Below are positions 53,793 through 62,592 of a stretch of DNA of 64,000 nt, piece after piece. Source of the stretch: RGIG5681 sp034180345 (GTDB lineage Bacteria; Bacillota_I; Bacilli_A; Erysipelotrichales; Erysipelotrichaceae); assembly GCA_034180345.1 (NCBI GenBank), contig JAXFOQ010000021.1, positions 7,303 to 71,302 on the forward strand, in the 5' to 3' direction. Position numbers and translations under genes: made by a program. The first letter of the stretch is position 1. Each line of letters opens with the position of its first letter. Below the pieces are notes generated by a model. It saw only the letters and a program-made list of their open reading frames with translations. It made no database searches and was not told the origin of the DNA.

Positions 53793-55140
53793 GTTTATTA
53801 TAGCGTTATGGGCAGGAAAGTTTTTTACTTGGTTATTTAAACATATCGGTAGAGAAAAGGATGATCGTCCTGGAATGTTATCGCTGAAGATATGTCTTAA
53901 ATTTTTAACCTATGTCAAAAAGCCTAAGCTTACTATCTGTGTTAGTGGTACCAATGGTAAGACGAGTATTTCGCTTTTACTGGCTGATATTTTTAAAAAG
54001 GAAGGTTATCGTGTGGCGGTAAATGAATGGGGTGCCAATGCCAATGCTGGTCATGCCCGACTTTTATTGGATGCAGTAGATATTTTTAATCGTAGTACTA
54101 AGGATGTTGCAGTAATCGAAACTGATGAAATGCTTTCAACCTTCAGTTTGCCTCAACTTAAACCAAATTATTTTATTGTGAATAATTTAGGTCGAGATTC
54201 TATGTTCAGTAATGCCAACCCTGAATATATTATGAGTCATATTAAACAGGCGGTGGCTAAGTCTAAAGATACGGTGATGATTATTAATGCCGATGATCCT
54301 TTGTGTAGTGCGCTTAATGAGGATAATCAAGCAATCTATTTTGGTGTTGATAATATCCATGCTAAAAAAGTTACACATGTAGTTGATGATTTTTCTTATT
54401 GTTTTAAGTGTCATGCTAAGCCCATCTATAACTATCGCAATTATCGTCATGTCGGTGATTATTATTGTCCTAACTGTGGTCTTAAGGCCTGTGATCGTGA
54501 TTATCTGGTTACTGATTTTAATGATGAATATTTAGAAATAAAAGAAATTGATGGTCTTTATCGCTATCCTGTTATTTCGGATGCTTTACATAATATTTAT
54601 AATACAGTAACGATTATTTCTTTATTAAGAAATCTTGGTTATCGACCTGAGAAGATTGCTGAATTATTATCATCGGTACAAATAACCAAAACTCGTGAAA
54701 CTAATGATGTTGTTAATGGTATTGAATTACTAACAAGGGCCAGTAAGGGTCAAAACCCTTCTAGTGCTTCAACTATTATTGAAACATTGGTTAATACTCA
54801 GGGTAATAAAGAGTTGATCTTACTCTATGATGAAACTTTACCTCCAGGACATTTTGAAACAGTAGCTTGGATTTATGATACTGACTTTGAAAATTTAAAT
54901 GATCATGGTATTAAAAAAATTATTATCGCTGGTGATCGTTATTTAGACCATCGTTTACGCTTACTTTTGGCAGGTGTTGATAAGGAAAAAATTGTGGCTG
55001 TTAAAGATCCTAAAGAAATAACTGATCATCTCATTGTTGAGGGTATTGATAAGATTATTATTGTCCATGATATTTTACTGATCCAATTAGGACAAGATAT
55101 TAAACAGGCAATTAAAACTAAATTATCAGGAGGGAAATAG
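53779..55140 (+). CDS. MurT-like Mur ligase with zinc ribbon
   Basis: 453 residues. ATP loop CVSGTNGKTSISLLLADIF; zinc ribbon CFKC (54400-54411) and CPNC (54466-54477); C-terminal domain with ASKGQNPSSASTIIE and ETVAWIYDTDFENL. This is a MurT-like protein of the variant class with KGQNP rather than canonical MurT sequence. It should ATP-activate a carboxylate for amidation or ligation. It is followed after two bases by its GatD-like partner. Translational start has AGGAGAG in front. Confidence 0.85.
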   Translation: MERIKFIIALWAGKFFTWLFKHIGREKDDRPGMLSLKICLKFLTYVKKPKLTICVSGTNGKTSISLLLADIFKKEGYRVAVNEWGANANAGHARLLLDAVDIFNRSTKDVAVIETDEMLSTFSLPQLKPNYFIVNNLGRDSMFSNANPEYIMSHIKQAVAKSKDTVMIINADDPLCSALNEDNQAIYFGVDNIHAKKVTHVVDDFSYCFKCHAKPIYNYRNYRHVGDYYCPNCGLKACDRDYLVTDFNDEYLEIKEIDGLYRYPVISDALHNIYNTVTIISLLRNLGYRPEKIAELLSSVQITKTRETNDVVNGIELLTRASKGQNPSSASTIIETLVNTQGNKELILLYDETLPPGHFETVAWIYDTDFENLNDHGIKKIIIAGDRYLDHRLRLLLAGVDKEKIVAVKDPKEITDHLIVEGIDKIIIVHDILLIQLGQDIKQAIKTKLSGGK

Positions 55141-55142
55141 TG

Positions 55143-55862
55143 ATGGTTATTGAAATTTTATTTCCAGAATTTGCGAATTTATATGGAGATAGTGCCAATG
55201 TTAGATATTTGAAGAAATGTTTACCAACAGCTAAATTTGTCGAAACATCAAATAGTGAAGAACCATACTTTGTTAGACATGATATTGATATGTTATATAT
55301 TGGTTCAATGTCTGAAAATGCACAATTAATCACCATTGATAAATTGCGTCCTTATTTAGAGCAGTTTAAAGCTTTAATTGAAAAGAATATTTTGGTTTTA
55401 TGCACTGGTAATGCTTTGGAATTGTTTGGTAGTTATATTTTAGCTGACGGTGTTAAATATGAGGCTTTAGATTTATTTGAATATCATGCCGAAAGAAAAG
55501 ACAATGTCAGATATAACTATATGTTTGTTGGGGAATATGCAGGAATGAATATTGTAGGTCATAAGTCGCAGTTTTCATTGCTTTATGGGAATTTTGAATA
55601 TCCGTTTATGAAGGTTATCAGAGGTATTGGCCAAAATATTGAAGCTAAGCATGAAGGTATTTGTTATAAGAATTTTTATGCTACCTATGTTTTGGGACCA
55701 TTATTGATTTTAAATCCTCACTTTACTAAGTATTTACTTAATAAATTAGGTGTTGATATAAAATTACCGTTTGAAGAAGAAATGATTGCTGCCTATGAAA
55801 ATCGTTATCATGAACTTATGCAGGACAATGCCTATATTAATATCGGTTATCATGGGTGCTAG
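55143..55862 (+). CDS. GatD-like amidotransferase-fold protein, partly degenerate
   Basis: About 239 residues, homologous to the copy at 50553 (NVRYLKKCLPTAKF; KNFYATYVLGPLLILNP; AAYENRYHEL). A cysteine is present in the elbow LCTGNALELFG (55401-55403), but the usual histidine of the YxHGP motif is Leu (55692-55694), and GGGSDREQ of canonical GatD reads GSMSENAQ. Glutaminase activity is doubtful. I recall similar non-canonical GatD-like proteins in other Firmicutes, always next to MurT-like genes. RBS AGGAGGG before ATG 55143. Confidence 0.75.
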   Translation: MVIEILFPEFANLYGDSANVRYLKKCLPTAKFVETSNSEEPYFVRHDIDMLYIGSMSENAQLITIDKLRPYLEQFKALIEKNILVLCTGNALELFGSYILADGVKYEALDLFEYHAERKDNVRYNYMFVGEYAGMNIVGHKSQFSLLYGNFEYPFMKVIRGIGQNIEAKHEGICYKNFYATYVLGPLLILNPHFTKYLLNKLGVDIKLPFEEEMIAAYENRYHELMQDNAYINIGYHGC

Positions 55863-55870
55863 GAGAGAAT

Positions 55871-57430
55871 ATGTTGGAGAGAATATTTTATTTGTTGTTG
55901 ATTATGGTATTTATTTTAAGAATTAGCAGAAAATCATTAATGGTTTTTCAACAAAATCATTATCGGGCTAATGTATATACCCAATGGTTAAATAAGAATT
56001 TATTATCATTGTTTACAGTTGAATATCTAGTACTGATAATAGTTTGTATTGGCTTATATATTGCTGGTATTGATAATTGGATGATTGCCTTATTCATCTT
56101 TACTTATGGTTTTTATAAATTGATAAAAGAATTAAAGCACAACTATATTAAACCGTTAGTTTATACGCGTAGAGTTAAAACGCAGATAGTCTTTTTGATG
56201 ATGATTGAGAGCTTGTATTTTGTTTTGGCATTTAGGGCTGATTTGATTATTGGGGCCATATTATTATTTGAAATTATCGGTTGGTTATTTGTTTATCCGA
56301 TGCATATTTTAGATAAACCGATAGAAGTACTGATTGCTAATAATTATCTAAATGAAGCTAAGCATGTTTTAAGAGCTCATCATGATTTAAAGATTATCGG
56401 TATTACAGGATCATACGGTAAGACCAGTACCAAACATGTTATTCAAAGTGTATTGGAACAGAAGTATTATAGCTATATGACTCCTGCCAGTTTTAATACC
56501 CCTATGGGTATTACTAAGTGTGTTCGTGGAGAATTAAAGCCTATTCATGAAGTTTTTGTCTGTGAGATGGGCGCATCTTGTGTTGGAGAAATTACTGAGC
56601 TTATGGAATTTGTTAAGCCTAATATCGGAGTGGTTACTTCGGTTGGTCCTCAACACTTAAATACCTTTAAATCAATTGAAAATATAACCAAGGAAAAGAT
56701 GCAAGCTATTGAGCTTTTACCAAATGATGGACTGGGGATTATCAATATTGATAATGAGTATTTAAAGAAGTATAAAATTAAGAATAACTGCAAGATTTTA
56801 ACAGTATCAATGAAGGATAAACAGGCTGATTATTATGCCTATGATTTAAGTTATGATATTAAGGGTAGCAGCTTTAAAGTTTTATTACATGATGAAGAAG
56901 TTATTTTTAAAACTAGGCTTTTAGGTGAACATAATATTGGTAATTGTCTTATTGGAGTAGCTATTGGTGATAGTTTAGGCTTGAGTGTTAAAGAAATTCA
57001 AAAAGGTTTATTAAATTTGGATTATGTACCACATCGTTTAGAACTTAAAAAATTCAATAATTTTATGTTTATTGATAATGCTTTTAATTCTAATCCGGTA
57101 TCAAGTAAATTAGCCCTTAAAACATTAAAAGAAATGCCTTATGAGCATTTGATTATTACTCCTGGTTTTATTGATTTGGGTAAAGATGAAGATCGTTATA
57201 ATTATGAATTTGGACAGGCTATTGCTGAAAATGCCGATGAAGTATATCTTATCGGTAAGCTCCAAACAAAACATATTTATAACGGTTTAAGGGATTCAAA
57301 TTTCGATATGCATAGGGTTAGGGTATATAATCACTTTAAAGAAGCGGTTGATGATATTTATAAACATAAGGATCCTAATCGGGTGATATGTTTACTAGAA
57401 AATGATTTACCTGATGCCTTCAGCAAATAA
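55871..57430 (+). CDS. membrane-anchored MurF-like Mur ligase
   Basis: About 519 residues. The first 150 contain roughly five membrane helices (near 4-20, 46-66, 70-88, 104-122, 126-146); the rest is a MurF-type ligase: GITGSYGKTSTKHV loop, CEMGASCVGEI, VGPQHLNTFKSIENITKEKM, GEHNIGNC, and DNAFNSNP. MurF normally lacks membrane spans and adds D-Ala-D-Ala to UDP-MurNAc-tripeptide. Membrane tethering suggests it acts on lipid-linked or membrane-proximal substrate. ATG 55871 follows AGGAG. Last gene of the flippase operon. Confidence 0.82.
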   Translation: MLERIFYLLLIMVFILRISRKSLMVFQQNHYRANVYTQWLNKNLLSLFTVEYLVLIIVCIGLYIAGIDNWMIALFIFTYGFYKLIKELKHNYIKPLVYTRRVKTQIVFLMMIESLYFVLAFRADLIIGAILLFEIIGWLFVYPMHILDKPIEVLIANNYLNEAKHVLRAHHDLKIIGITGSYGKTSTKHVIQSVLEQKYYSYMTPASFNTPMGITKCVRGELKPIHEVFVCEMGASCVGEITELMEFVKPNIGVVTSVGPQHLNTFKSIENITKEKMQAIELLPNDGLGIINIDNEYLKKYKIKNNCKILTVSMKDKQADYYAYDLSYDIKGSSFKVLLHDEEVIFKTRLLGEHNIGNCLIGVAIGDSLGLSVKEIQKGLLNLDYVPHRLELKKFNNFMFIDNAFNSNPVSSKLALKTLKEMPYEHLIITPGFIDLGKDEDRYNYEFGQAIAENADEVYLIGKLQTKHIYNGLRDSNFDMHRVRVYNHFKEAVDDIYKHKDPNRVICLLENDLPDAFSK

Positions 57431-57450
57431 TTAAGAGATTAAATATTATA

Positions 57451-57477
57451 AAAGGTACATAGTTGATATGTACCTTT
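57451..57477. terminator. bidirectional terminator, MurF-like against ATP-grasp
   Basis: AAAGGTACATA/TATGTACCTTT with loop GTTGA between convergent genes; it overlaps the ATP-grasp stop codon. Confidence 0.8.
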
Positions 57478-58495
57478 AATGTAATTTAATTTTTAAACCT
57501 TCTTCAAATTCTTTAATTCTTCCGTGTTTTTCATCTAGTTGATTATAGGTTTGAAGGAAATCGCAACCTGGTCCAATGTTGGCTTCAATTAGCACTGGTC
57601 CATTTTCAGATATGGCAATATCCCAACCGATTAAATGTCCCTTGCATCTTTTTGAGGCTTCGATACATAGGTCGATACTTTCTTGGAAGTATGGGAATTT
57701 AAAGCCCTTGAATTTAAAACCGTTAATCGGGTTTTTATCATAGGTTCTGATGATGGGATTTACAGCTTCGTAATCATGGTGGATAATACCATCTTTACCA
57801 ACGATACAATAGCCACCACCTAAGGTTGCATTATCTAAGAAGCTTTCGGTTAAAGAAATTCTTGATATGACAAAGGGAGCGGTAATGTTATTGTCTTTAT
57901 CTTTCATCGTTACAACTCTTAGGGTATTGACAGAGTTTACTGATAATTTACACATCTCGGAATGTTGGATAATTTTTTGTTCAATAACATAATATTTATT
58001 GTTTTTAAAGTGATGATACAGTTCTTCATCATTCATACTTGGGTATTCACTTCTAAGCACGCGTTTTACTTCGTGTCCACCGTAACCATCAACAGTTTTG
58101 ATGAAAAATTCTGGATTTTCACTAATAAATTTTTTAAAGCTTTCAAGCTCATCAACCCTCAAATCTAAGGTATCAATACCTTTAATATCTTTGAAATTGC
58201 GATTAAATAAACCCTTATCATCAAAAAATTCTGTATCTTCAACATTTTGACCCAATTCTTTGGTGATAATCGGATAGTGTTTCCGAACACTGATGAAAGT
58301 ATCACGATATGATTGATCCTTATTACGATGAAAGTCATACATTACATATTCAGCACAGGTATAGCCTTCCTTACCACATTTATATAGGTCTAAAATCAGA
58401 CTTAAGTAACTTCTTTTTGATTGTTGGTGGGCTTGTTTGATTAATGGAATAACACCATTCCAATTAATATTGATAATTCTTTTTATAATGTTCAT
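57476..58495 (-). CDS. sugar-transfer-associated ATP-grasp protein
   Basis: A 339-residue ATP-grasp ligase. FIKTVDGYGGHEVKRV, SVNTLRVVTMKD, and the C-terminal metal-binding IGWDIAISENGPVLIEANIGPG are characteristic of the ATP-grasp group often found in exopolysaccharide and cell-envelope gene clusters. It ligates a carboxylate to an amine or similar acceptor; substrate unknown. No Shine-Dalgarno; extended -10 TGT-TATAAT sits six bases before ATG. Its place beside the Mur operon suggests a common pathway, but it has its own promoter. Confidence 0.82.
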   Translation of the reverse strand: MNIIKRIININWNGVIPLIKQAHQQSKRSYLSLILDLYKCGKEGYTCAEYVMYDFHRNKDQSYRDTFISVRKHYPIITKELGQNVEDTEFFDDKGLFNRNFKDIKGIDTLDLRVDELESFKKFISENPEFFIKTVDGYGGHEVKRVLRSEYPSMNDEELYHHFKNNKYYVIEQKIIQHSEMCKLSVNSVNTLRVVTMKDKDNNITAPFVISRISLTESFLDNATLGGGYCIVGKDGIIHHDYEAVNPIIRTYDKNPINGFKFKGFKFPYFQESIDLCIEASKRCKGHLIGWDIAISENGPVLIEANIGPGCDFLQTYNQLDEKHGRIKEFEEGLKIKLH

Positions 58496-58501
58496 GTTTC
58501 A

Positions 58502-58507
58502 ATTATA
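58502..58507 (-). promoter_or_regulatory. -10 box of the ATP-grasp gene, leaderless
   Basis: TATAAT on the minus strand with TG one base upstream (extended -10), ending six bases before the ATG. The expected transcription start is at the ATG. Confidence 0.65.
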
Positions 58508-58610
58508 ACAAGGATTATTTTTGCTTACCAGTGGAAGATAGATTGAGTATTATTATTTTTAATCAACAAAATTAGTATATAATTAATAAATATTAATTAG
58601 GAGCTGTAAG

Positions 58611-59951
58611 ATGAAAAGAAGAGATTTTATTAGAGAAGTTACATTCATTATTATTCCAGTTATGTTACAACAATTAATTGTTACTTCGGTTAATTTAATT
58701 GATAATTTAATGGTTGGGCAACTTGGTGATGTCAGTTTAAGTGGTGTTAATGCCGCCAATCGTTTTTATATGATTGAATCGACAGTGATATTTGGGATTA
58801 TCGGTGCTTGTATGATTTTTTTATCACAATTTTATGGTTCTAATAATGAAAATAAATTAAGAGAAACTTTTAGCTTTACGATGGTTAGCTCTTTTGTGAT
58901 TGCTTTGGTCTTTTTTATAATCGCCTTTTTCTTTAGTAAAAATGTTATCGCCTATTTTAGCAGTAATCCCGAAGTTATCGAAAGTGGTTCTGCTTATTTG
59001 AATATTGCCGCCTTTACTTATTTGCCAGTGGCAGTATCTTTTACCTATGGTTCAAGTATGAGGTCGCTTGGTGAAACCAAGATACCTTTGATGGTGGCAA
59101 TTATTGCGGTGGTTACCAACACTTTATTAAATTATATTTTAATTTTTGGCCATCTTGGTTTTCCAGTTTTAGGTATTAAAGGGGCAGCCATTGCCACTTT
59201 GATTGCGCGTATTGTGGAATTGACTACCTATGTGTTGATTGTAAAATTTAATAATTTTAATTTTGTAACTAAATTTTCAGAATTATTTTGTTTTAGTAAA
59301 ACCTTGGCTAGAAAAATTATTATTAAAGCCATGCCCTTGGTGGCCAATGAGTTTTTATGGTCATTTGGGATGGCGACTTTAATTAAATTTTATGGTACTC
59401 GTGGGGTTGTGGCATTGACTGGTCAATCAATAGCTCAAACAACTTCGGATATTTTCTATATTCTTTTTAGCGGTATGGCAGTGGCTACTACTATTATGGT
59501 TGGGCAAAAGCTTGGAGCAGGTAAACTTGAAGCTGCCAAAAAGAATGCTTATAGTCTATTTAAGTTTTCGATTGCTTTGGCAGTAATTTTTGGGGTGTTG
59601 TTGTTTATATCTTCATTTATTGTGCCAGAATTTTATAATGTATCAGCTGAGGCTAAACATATTGCTTCAAGTTTTTTGAAGGTTCAAGGCTTTCTTTTTT
59701 GGATTTATATGTTTGTTACACAATGTTATTTTATTATGCGGGCAGGTGGTGATACCAAAAGCACCTTTATTATGGATTCAGTATATATGTGGTTGGTTAA
59801 TATACCTATCGTCTTAATTGTTACTTATTTCACTAAGGCTGATGTTATTATGATTTATGCGATTGCTCAAAGTACCGACTTTGTGAAGATGTTGATTGCC
59901 TATCATTTTTTAAGGCGTGAACAATGGATCAATAATTTAGCGGTTGAATAA
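58611..59951 (+). CDS. MATE family multidrug efflux transporter
   Basis: A 446-residue MATE exporter with 12 predicted spans; LIDNLMVGQLGDVSLSGVNAANR in the N-half and the matching ALTGQSIAQTTSDIFYILFSGMAVATTIMVGQKLGAG of the second half show the internal repeat. It uses an ion gradient to expel organic cations or metabolites; the substrate is unknown. AGGAG precedes ATG. Monocistronic by spacing. Confidence 0.9.
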   Translation: MKRRDFIREVTFIIIPVMLQQLIVTSVNLIDNLMVGQLGDVSLSGVNAANRFYMIESTVIFGIIGACMIFLSQFYGSNNENKLRETFSFTMVSSFVIALVFFIIAFFFSKNVIAYFSSNPEVIESGSAYLNIAAFTYLPVAVSFTYGSSMRSLGETKIPLMVAIIAVVTNTLLNYILIFGHLGFPVLGIKGAAIATLIARIVELTTYVLIVKFNNFNFVTKFSELFCFSKTLARKIIIKAMPLVANEFLWSFGMATLIKFYGTRGVVALTGQSIAQTTSDIFYILFSGMAVATTIMVGQKLGAGKLEAAKKNAYSLFKFSIALAVIFGVLLFISSFIVPEFYNVSAEAKHIASSFLKVQGFLFWIYMFVTQCYFIMRAGGDTKSTFIMDSVYMWLVNIPIVLIVTYFTKADVIMIYAIAQSTDFVKMLIAYHFLRREQWINNLAVE

Positions 59952-59972
59952 GCAGGGTTAATGCTACTATGA

Positions 59973-59978
59973 TATAAT
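59973..59978 (+). promoter_or_regulatory. -10 box of the HAD-hydroxyacid dehydrogenase operon, leaderless
   Basis: TGA-TATAAT is an extended -10 ending six bases before ATG at 59985. No ribosome site lies between. Confidence 0.65.
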
Positions 59979-59984
59979 CTATAC

Positions 59985-60782
59985 ATGAAATATATTTTTA
60001 CTGATATTGATGGTACTTTATGTTATCGTGATAACTGTGGTAAACAAGCTTTACCTGCAAATACTTTAAAAACTTTAAAGATGCTTAAAGAAAATGGTCA
60101 TCTAATTTTTTTAACTACGGGCAGATCACTTTTTTCTGCCAAGGATGTAATTAAAGATTTTAAATTTGATGGCTATGTCTGTTCATTGGGTTCTTATGTA
60201 ACCTGTGGCGAGGAAGTTTTAATTGATAATCCCTTTGATGAAACGGAAATTGAAGACATTTGTCAAAAAGCCCGAAAACATCATATTTTGATGATGTATG
60301 AATGTTTAAATCTAATTTTTGTTGATGAGGAGTGGCAAAAAACCTTAAGAAATTATCGTGATCAGAGTGATTTTGAACACTGGCGAAATTTAGAAAGTTA
60401 CACAAGTAAAATACCAGTATATAAGGTTACCATTAAAGCTAGTAATAAAGAAGATTTTTTAAATTTTGAAAGTGAAATTAACAAAAGTTATAATGTTGTA
60501 CACGGAGTTAAGGAGGATGTTTTCTTTGCGGAGATCACCAAGGGAAGTAATTCTAAGGGTCTGGCTATTAAGAAATTAATTCGTGATCAGGGCTATAAGT
60601 ATGAAGACATTATTACTATCGGTGATAGCCCTAATGATTTGGATATGATGATTGTCGGTTATACTTCAATTGCAATGGGCAACTCATTTAAAATTATCAA
60701 AGAACACGCTACCATGGTTACTGATGATGTTTGTAAAGACGGTTTTTATTTAGCCTTTAAAAAATTAGGTTTGGTTGAATGA
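59985..60782 (+). CDS. HAD-superfamily (Cof-type) phosphatase
   Basis: A 265-residue HAD phosphatase: nucleophile FTDIDGTLC, motif II LTTGRS, and ITIGDSPNDLDMM at the end, with a C2-type cap in between. The substrate is likely a sugar phosphate or pyrimidine nucleotide; undetermined. First gene of a tightly packed group with the hydroxyacid dehydrogenase and a second HAD gene. Confidence 0.88.
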   Translation: MKYIFTDIDGTLCYRDNCGKQALPANTLKTLKMLKENGHLIFLTTGRSLFSAKDVIKDFKFDGYVCSLGSYVTCGEEVLIDNPFDETEIEDICQKARKHHILMMYECLNLIFVDEEWQKTLRNYRDQSDFEHWRNLESYTSKIPVYKVTIKASNKEDFLNFESEINKSYNVVHGVKEDVFFAEITKGSNSKGLAIKKLIRDQGYKYEDIITIGDSPNDLDMMIVGYTSIAMGNSFKIIKEHATMVTDDVCKDGFYLAFKKLGLVE

Positions 60783-61750
60783 GGGTAGCGGTATTACAAA
60801 ATAAACATGATCGGAGTTATGATTGGTCTAATTTAATTAAACAGTATACATTTGAAATAGTCTTTGTGGATGGTTTTGATAATTTGACTATTGAAGATAA
60901 TTTAATTGGACTTGTTGGTTATGAGCCTAATATTTTTAAAAATAAAACTTCTTTAGCGAAAATAAAGGCTAAGGGTATTAAATACTTGGTTACTAAGTCC
61001 ACAGGTTATGATCACTTAGATTTATCATTGATTAAATCAATGGGCATAAGGGTGGCTAATATTAAAGCCTATTCTCCTAGTGCTATCAGTGAATTAACGG
61101 TAGGCCTATTATTGAATTTGGTGCGTAATATCCCGATGGCATTTATTAAAAATAATTATTATAATTTTACTGTCGATCATTTGGCACCTGAGTTAAAAAG
61201 TCTTAAGGTGGCAATTATCGGACTTGGGGCAATCGGAAAACAAACAGCTAAGATTATTAAAGGTTTTGGAGCTGATATTTTAGGTTATGATCTTTATGAA
61301 GATGAGCATTTAAAAGATATTTTAACATACAGCAGTCTTAAAGAAATCAAAAGGGAAGCCGATGTTATTATCGTGCATCTTCCTGCCACACCTGAGTTTT
61401 ATCATTTTATTAATGATGAATTTATCGGAGAATGTTTAAAAAGACCCTTTATTATTAATACTGCTAGAGGTGAGCTTGTGGATGGAAGGGCTATTATCAA
61501 GGCAATTAAAAATAATAATCTTAGGGGTTATGGGACTGATGTTTATGAGCATGAACAAGGTATCTTCTTTAATGAGGTTGATGATTTAAAAGATGAAATT
61601 TTAAAGGAAATGTTAAGTCTTTATCCGTACATTTTATTAACACCTCATATGGGAGCTACCACCATTGATGCTTGTTTTTCAATGATGAAATTAAGTTTGG
61701 ACAATATGCAAAAATTTATTGAAGGAAAAGAGTGTGAAGACGAATTATGA
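60779..61750 (+). CDS. D-lactate dehydrogenase-like 2-hydroxyacid dehydrogenase
   Basis: A 323-residue D-isomer-specific 2-hydroxyacid dehydrogenase. TKSTGYDHLDLSLIKSMGIRVANIKAYSPSAISE is close to D-LDH and VanH sequence; the NAD loop reads GLGAIGKQTA, and catalytic Arg and His appear in NTARGELVDG and LTPHMGATT. It overlaps the HAD gene by 4 bases and the next by 4. It presumably makes D-lactate from pyruvate. No vanA-like ligase is adjacent. Confidence 0.88.
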   Translation: MRVAVLQNKHDRSYDWSNLIKQYTFEIVFVDGFDNLTIEDNLIGLVGYEPNIFKNKTSLAKIKAKGIKYLVTKSTGYDHLDLSLIKSMGIRVANIKAYSPSAISELTVGLLLNLVRNIPMAFIKNNYYNFTVDHLAPELKSLKVAIIGLGAIGKQTAKIIKGFGADILGYDLYEDEHLKDILTYSSLKEIKREADVIIVHLPATPEFYHFINDEFIGECLKRPFIINTARGELVDGRAIIKAIKNNNLRGYGTDVYEHEQGIFFNEVDDLKDEILKEMLSLYPYILLTPHMGATTIDACFSMMKLSLDNMQKFIEGKECEDEL

Positions 61751-62592
61751 TTAAAGCGGCAGTAATTGATTTAGACGGAACTTTATTTTTAAATCATGGT
61801 AATACCATTTTTGATTTATCCAAAGAAAGTGAAGCGGCAATTCAACTTTTAAAAGATCAAGGTGTTAAAATTTATATTGCTTCAGGTCGTGCCCCTGAAT
61901 ACAGCAAGCGCTTATATCAAAAATATAAGCTTGGTGAGCCTACCTTCTGTGGGTTTAACGGTTCAATTATTTATCAAAACAATCTACTCAAAGAGGCGTT
62001 TTTATTGGAAAAAGCCGATGTTAAAGATATTTATCAAGCTTTGAAAGACTGTCCCTATGCTTATCGTACTTCTTTTGTGCAAACTGAAAATGGTAATCGA
62101 GCGATGGAAGTCATCGGTGATAAATCATATGATATTTATAAGCATATAGCTGAAAAGGAAGCTATGAATCTTAAAGTTATGGATATTCCTTACTATGAAT
62201 ATATTGATACTAGTGATGAAAAGAGTGCTAAGTTTAGTATTATTGCCGAAAATAATGAAGATGCCAATAAAATATATCAATACTTAAAAGAAAAATTTTC
62301 AGATCGTTTTACCATTAGTACCTCAACTGTTATTTATATCGAAGTTACTAATAACGATTCTAATAAAGGTAGGTTCATTGATTTTTTGATGAAGGAATAT
62401 GGCTATCAAGCTGATGAAATTGCAGTGATGGGTGATTCATATAATGATTATTCAATGCTTAAAAAAGTAAAGTATAATTATGTGATGAATCATGGCGAAA
62501 AAGATCTGATAAACAGCTGTTATTTAGGTGTAGAAAATGTTTTAGAAGCCAGTATGGATATTGTGAGGATTAATGATGAAATTAAAAAATAA
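61747..62592 (+). CDS. HAD-superfamily (Cof-type) phosphatase
   Basis: 281 residues: AVIDLDGTLF, IASGRAP, FCGFNGSIIY and AVMGDSYNDYSML. A second Cof-type phosphatase, clearly not a tandem duplicate of the first as the cap differs. Substrate unknown. Overlaps both neighbours. Confidence 0.88.
   Translation: MIKAAVIDLDGTLFLNHGNTIFDLSKESEAAIQLLKDQGVKIYIASGRAPEYSKRLYQKYKLGEPTFCGFNGSIIYQNNLLKEAFLLEKADVKDIYQALKDCPYAYRTSFVQTENGNRAMEVIGDKSYDIYKHIAEKEAMNLKVMDIPYYEYIDTSDEKSAKFSIIAENNEDANKIYQYLKEKFSDRFTISTSTVIYIEVTNNDSNKGRFIDFLMKEYGYQADEIAVMGDSYNDYSMLKKVKYNYVMNHGEKDLINSCYLGVENVLEASMDIVRINDEIKK

Noticed and set aside
60779..61750. Vancomycin-resistance (vanH) locus
   Set aside because: No vanA/B ligase, vanX or vanRS beside it; the ATP-grasp gene nearby is of another family, so D-lactate dehydrogenase is the sounder call.
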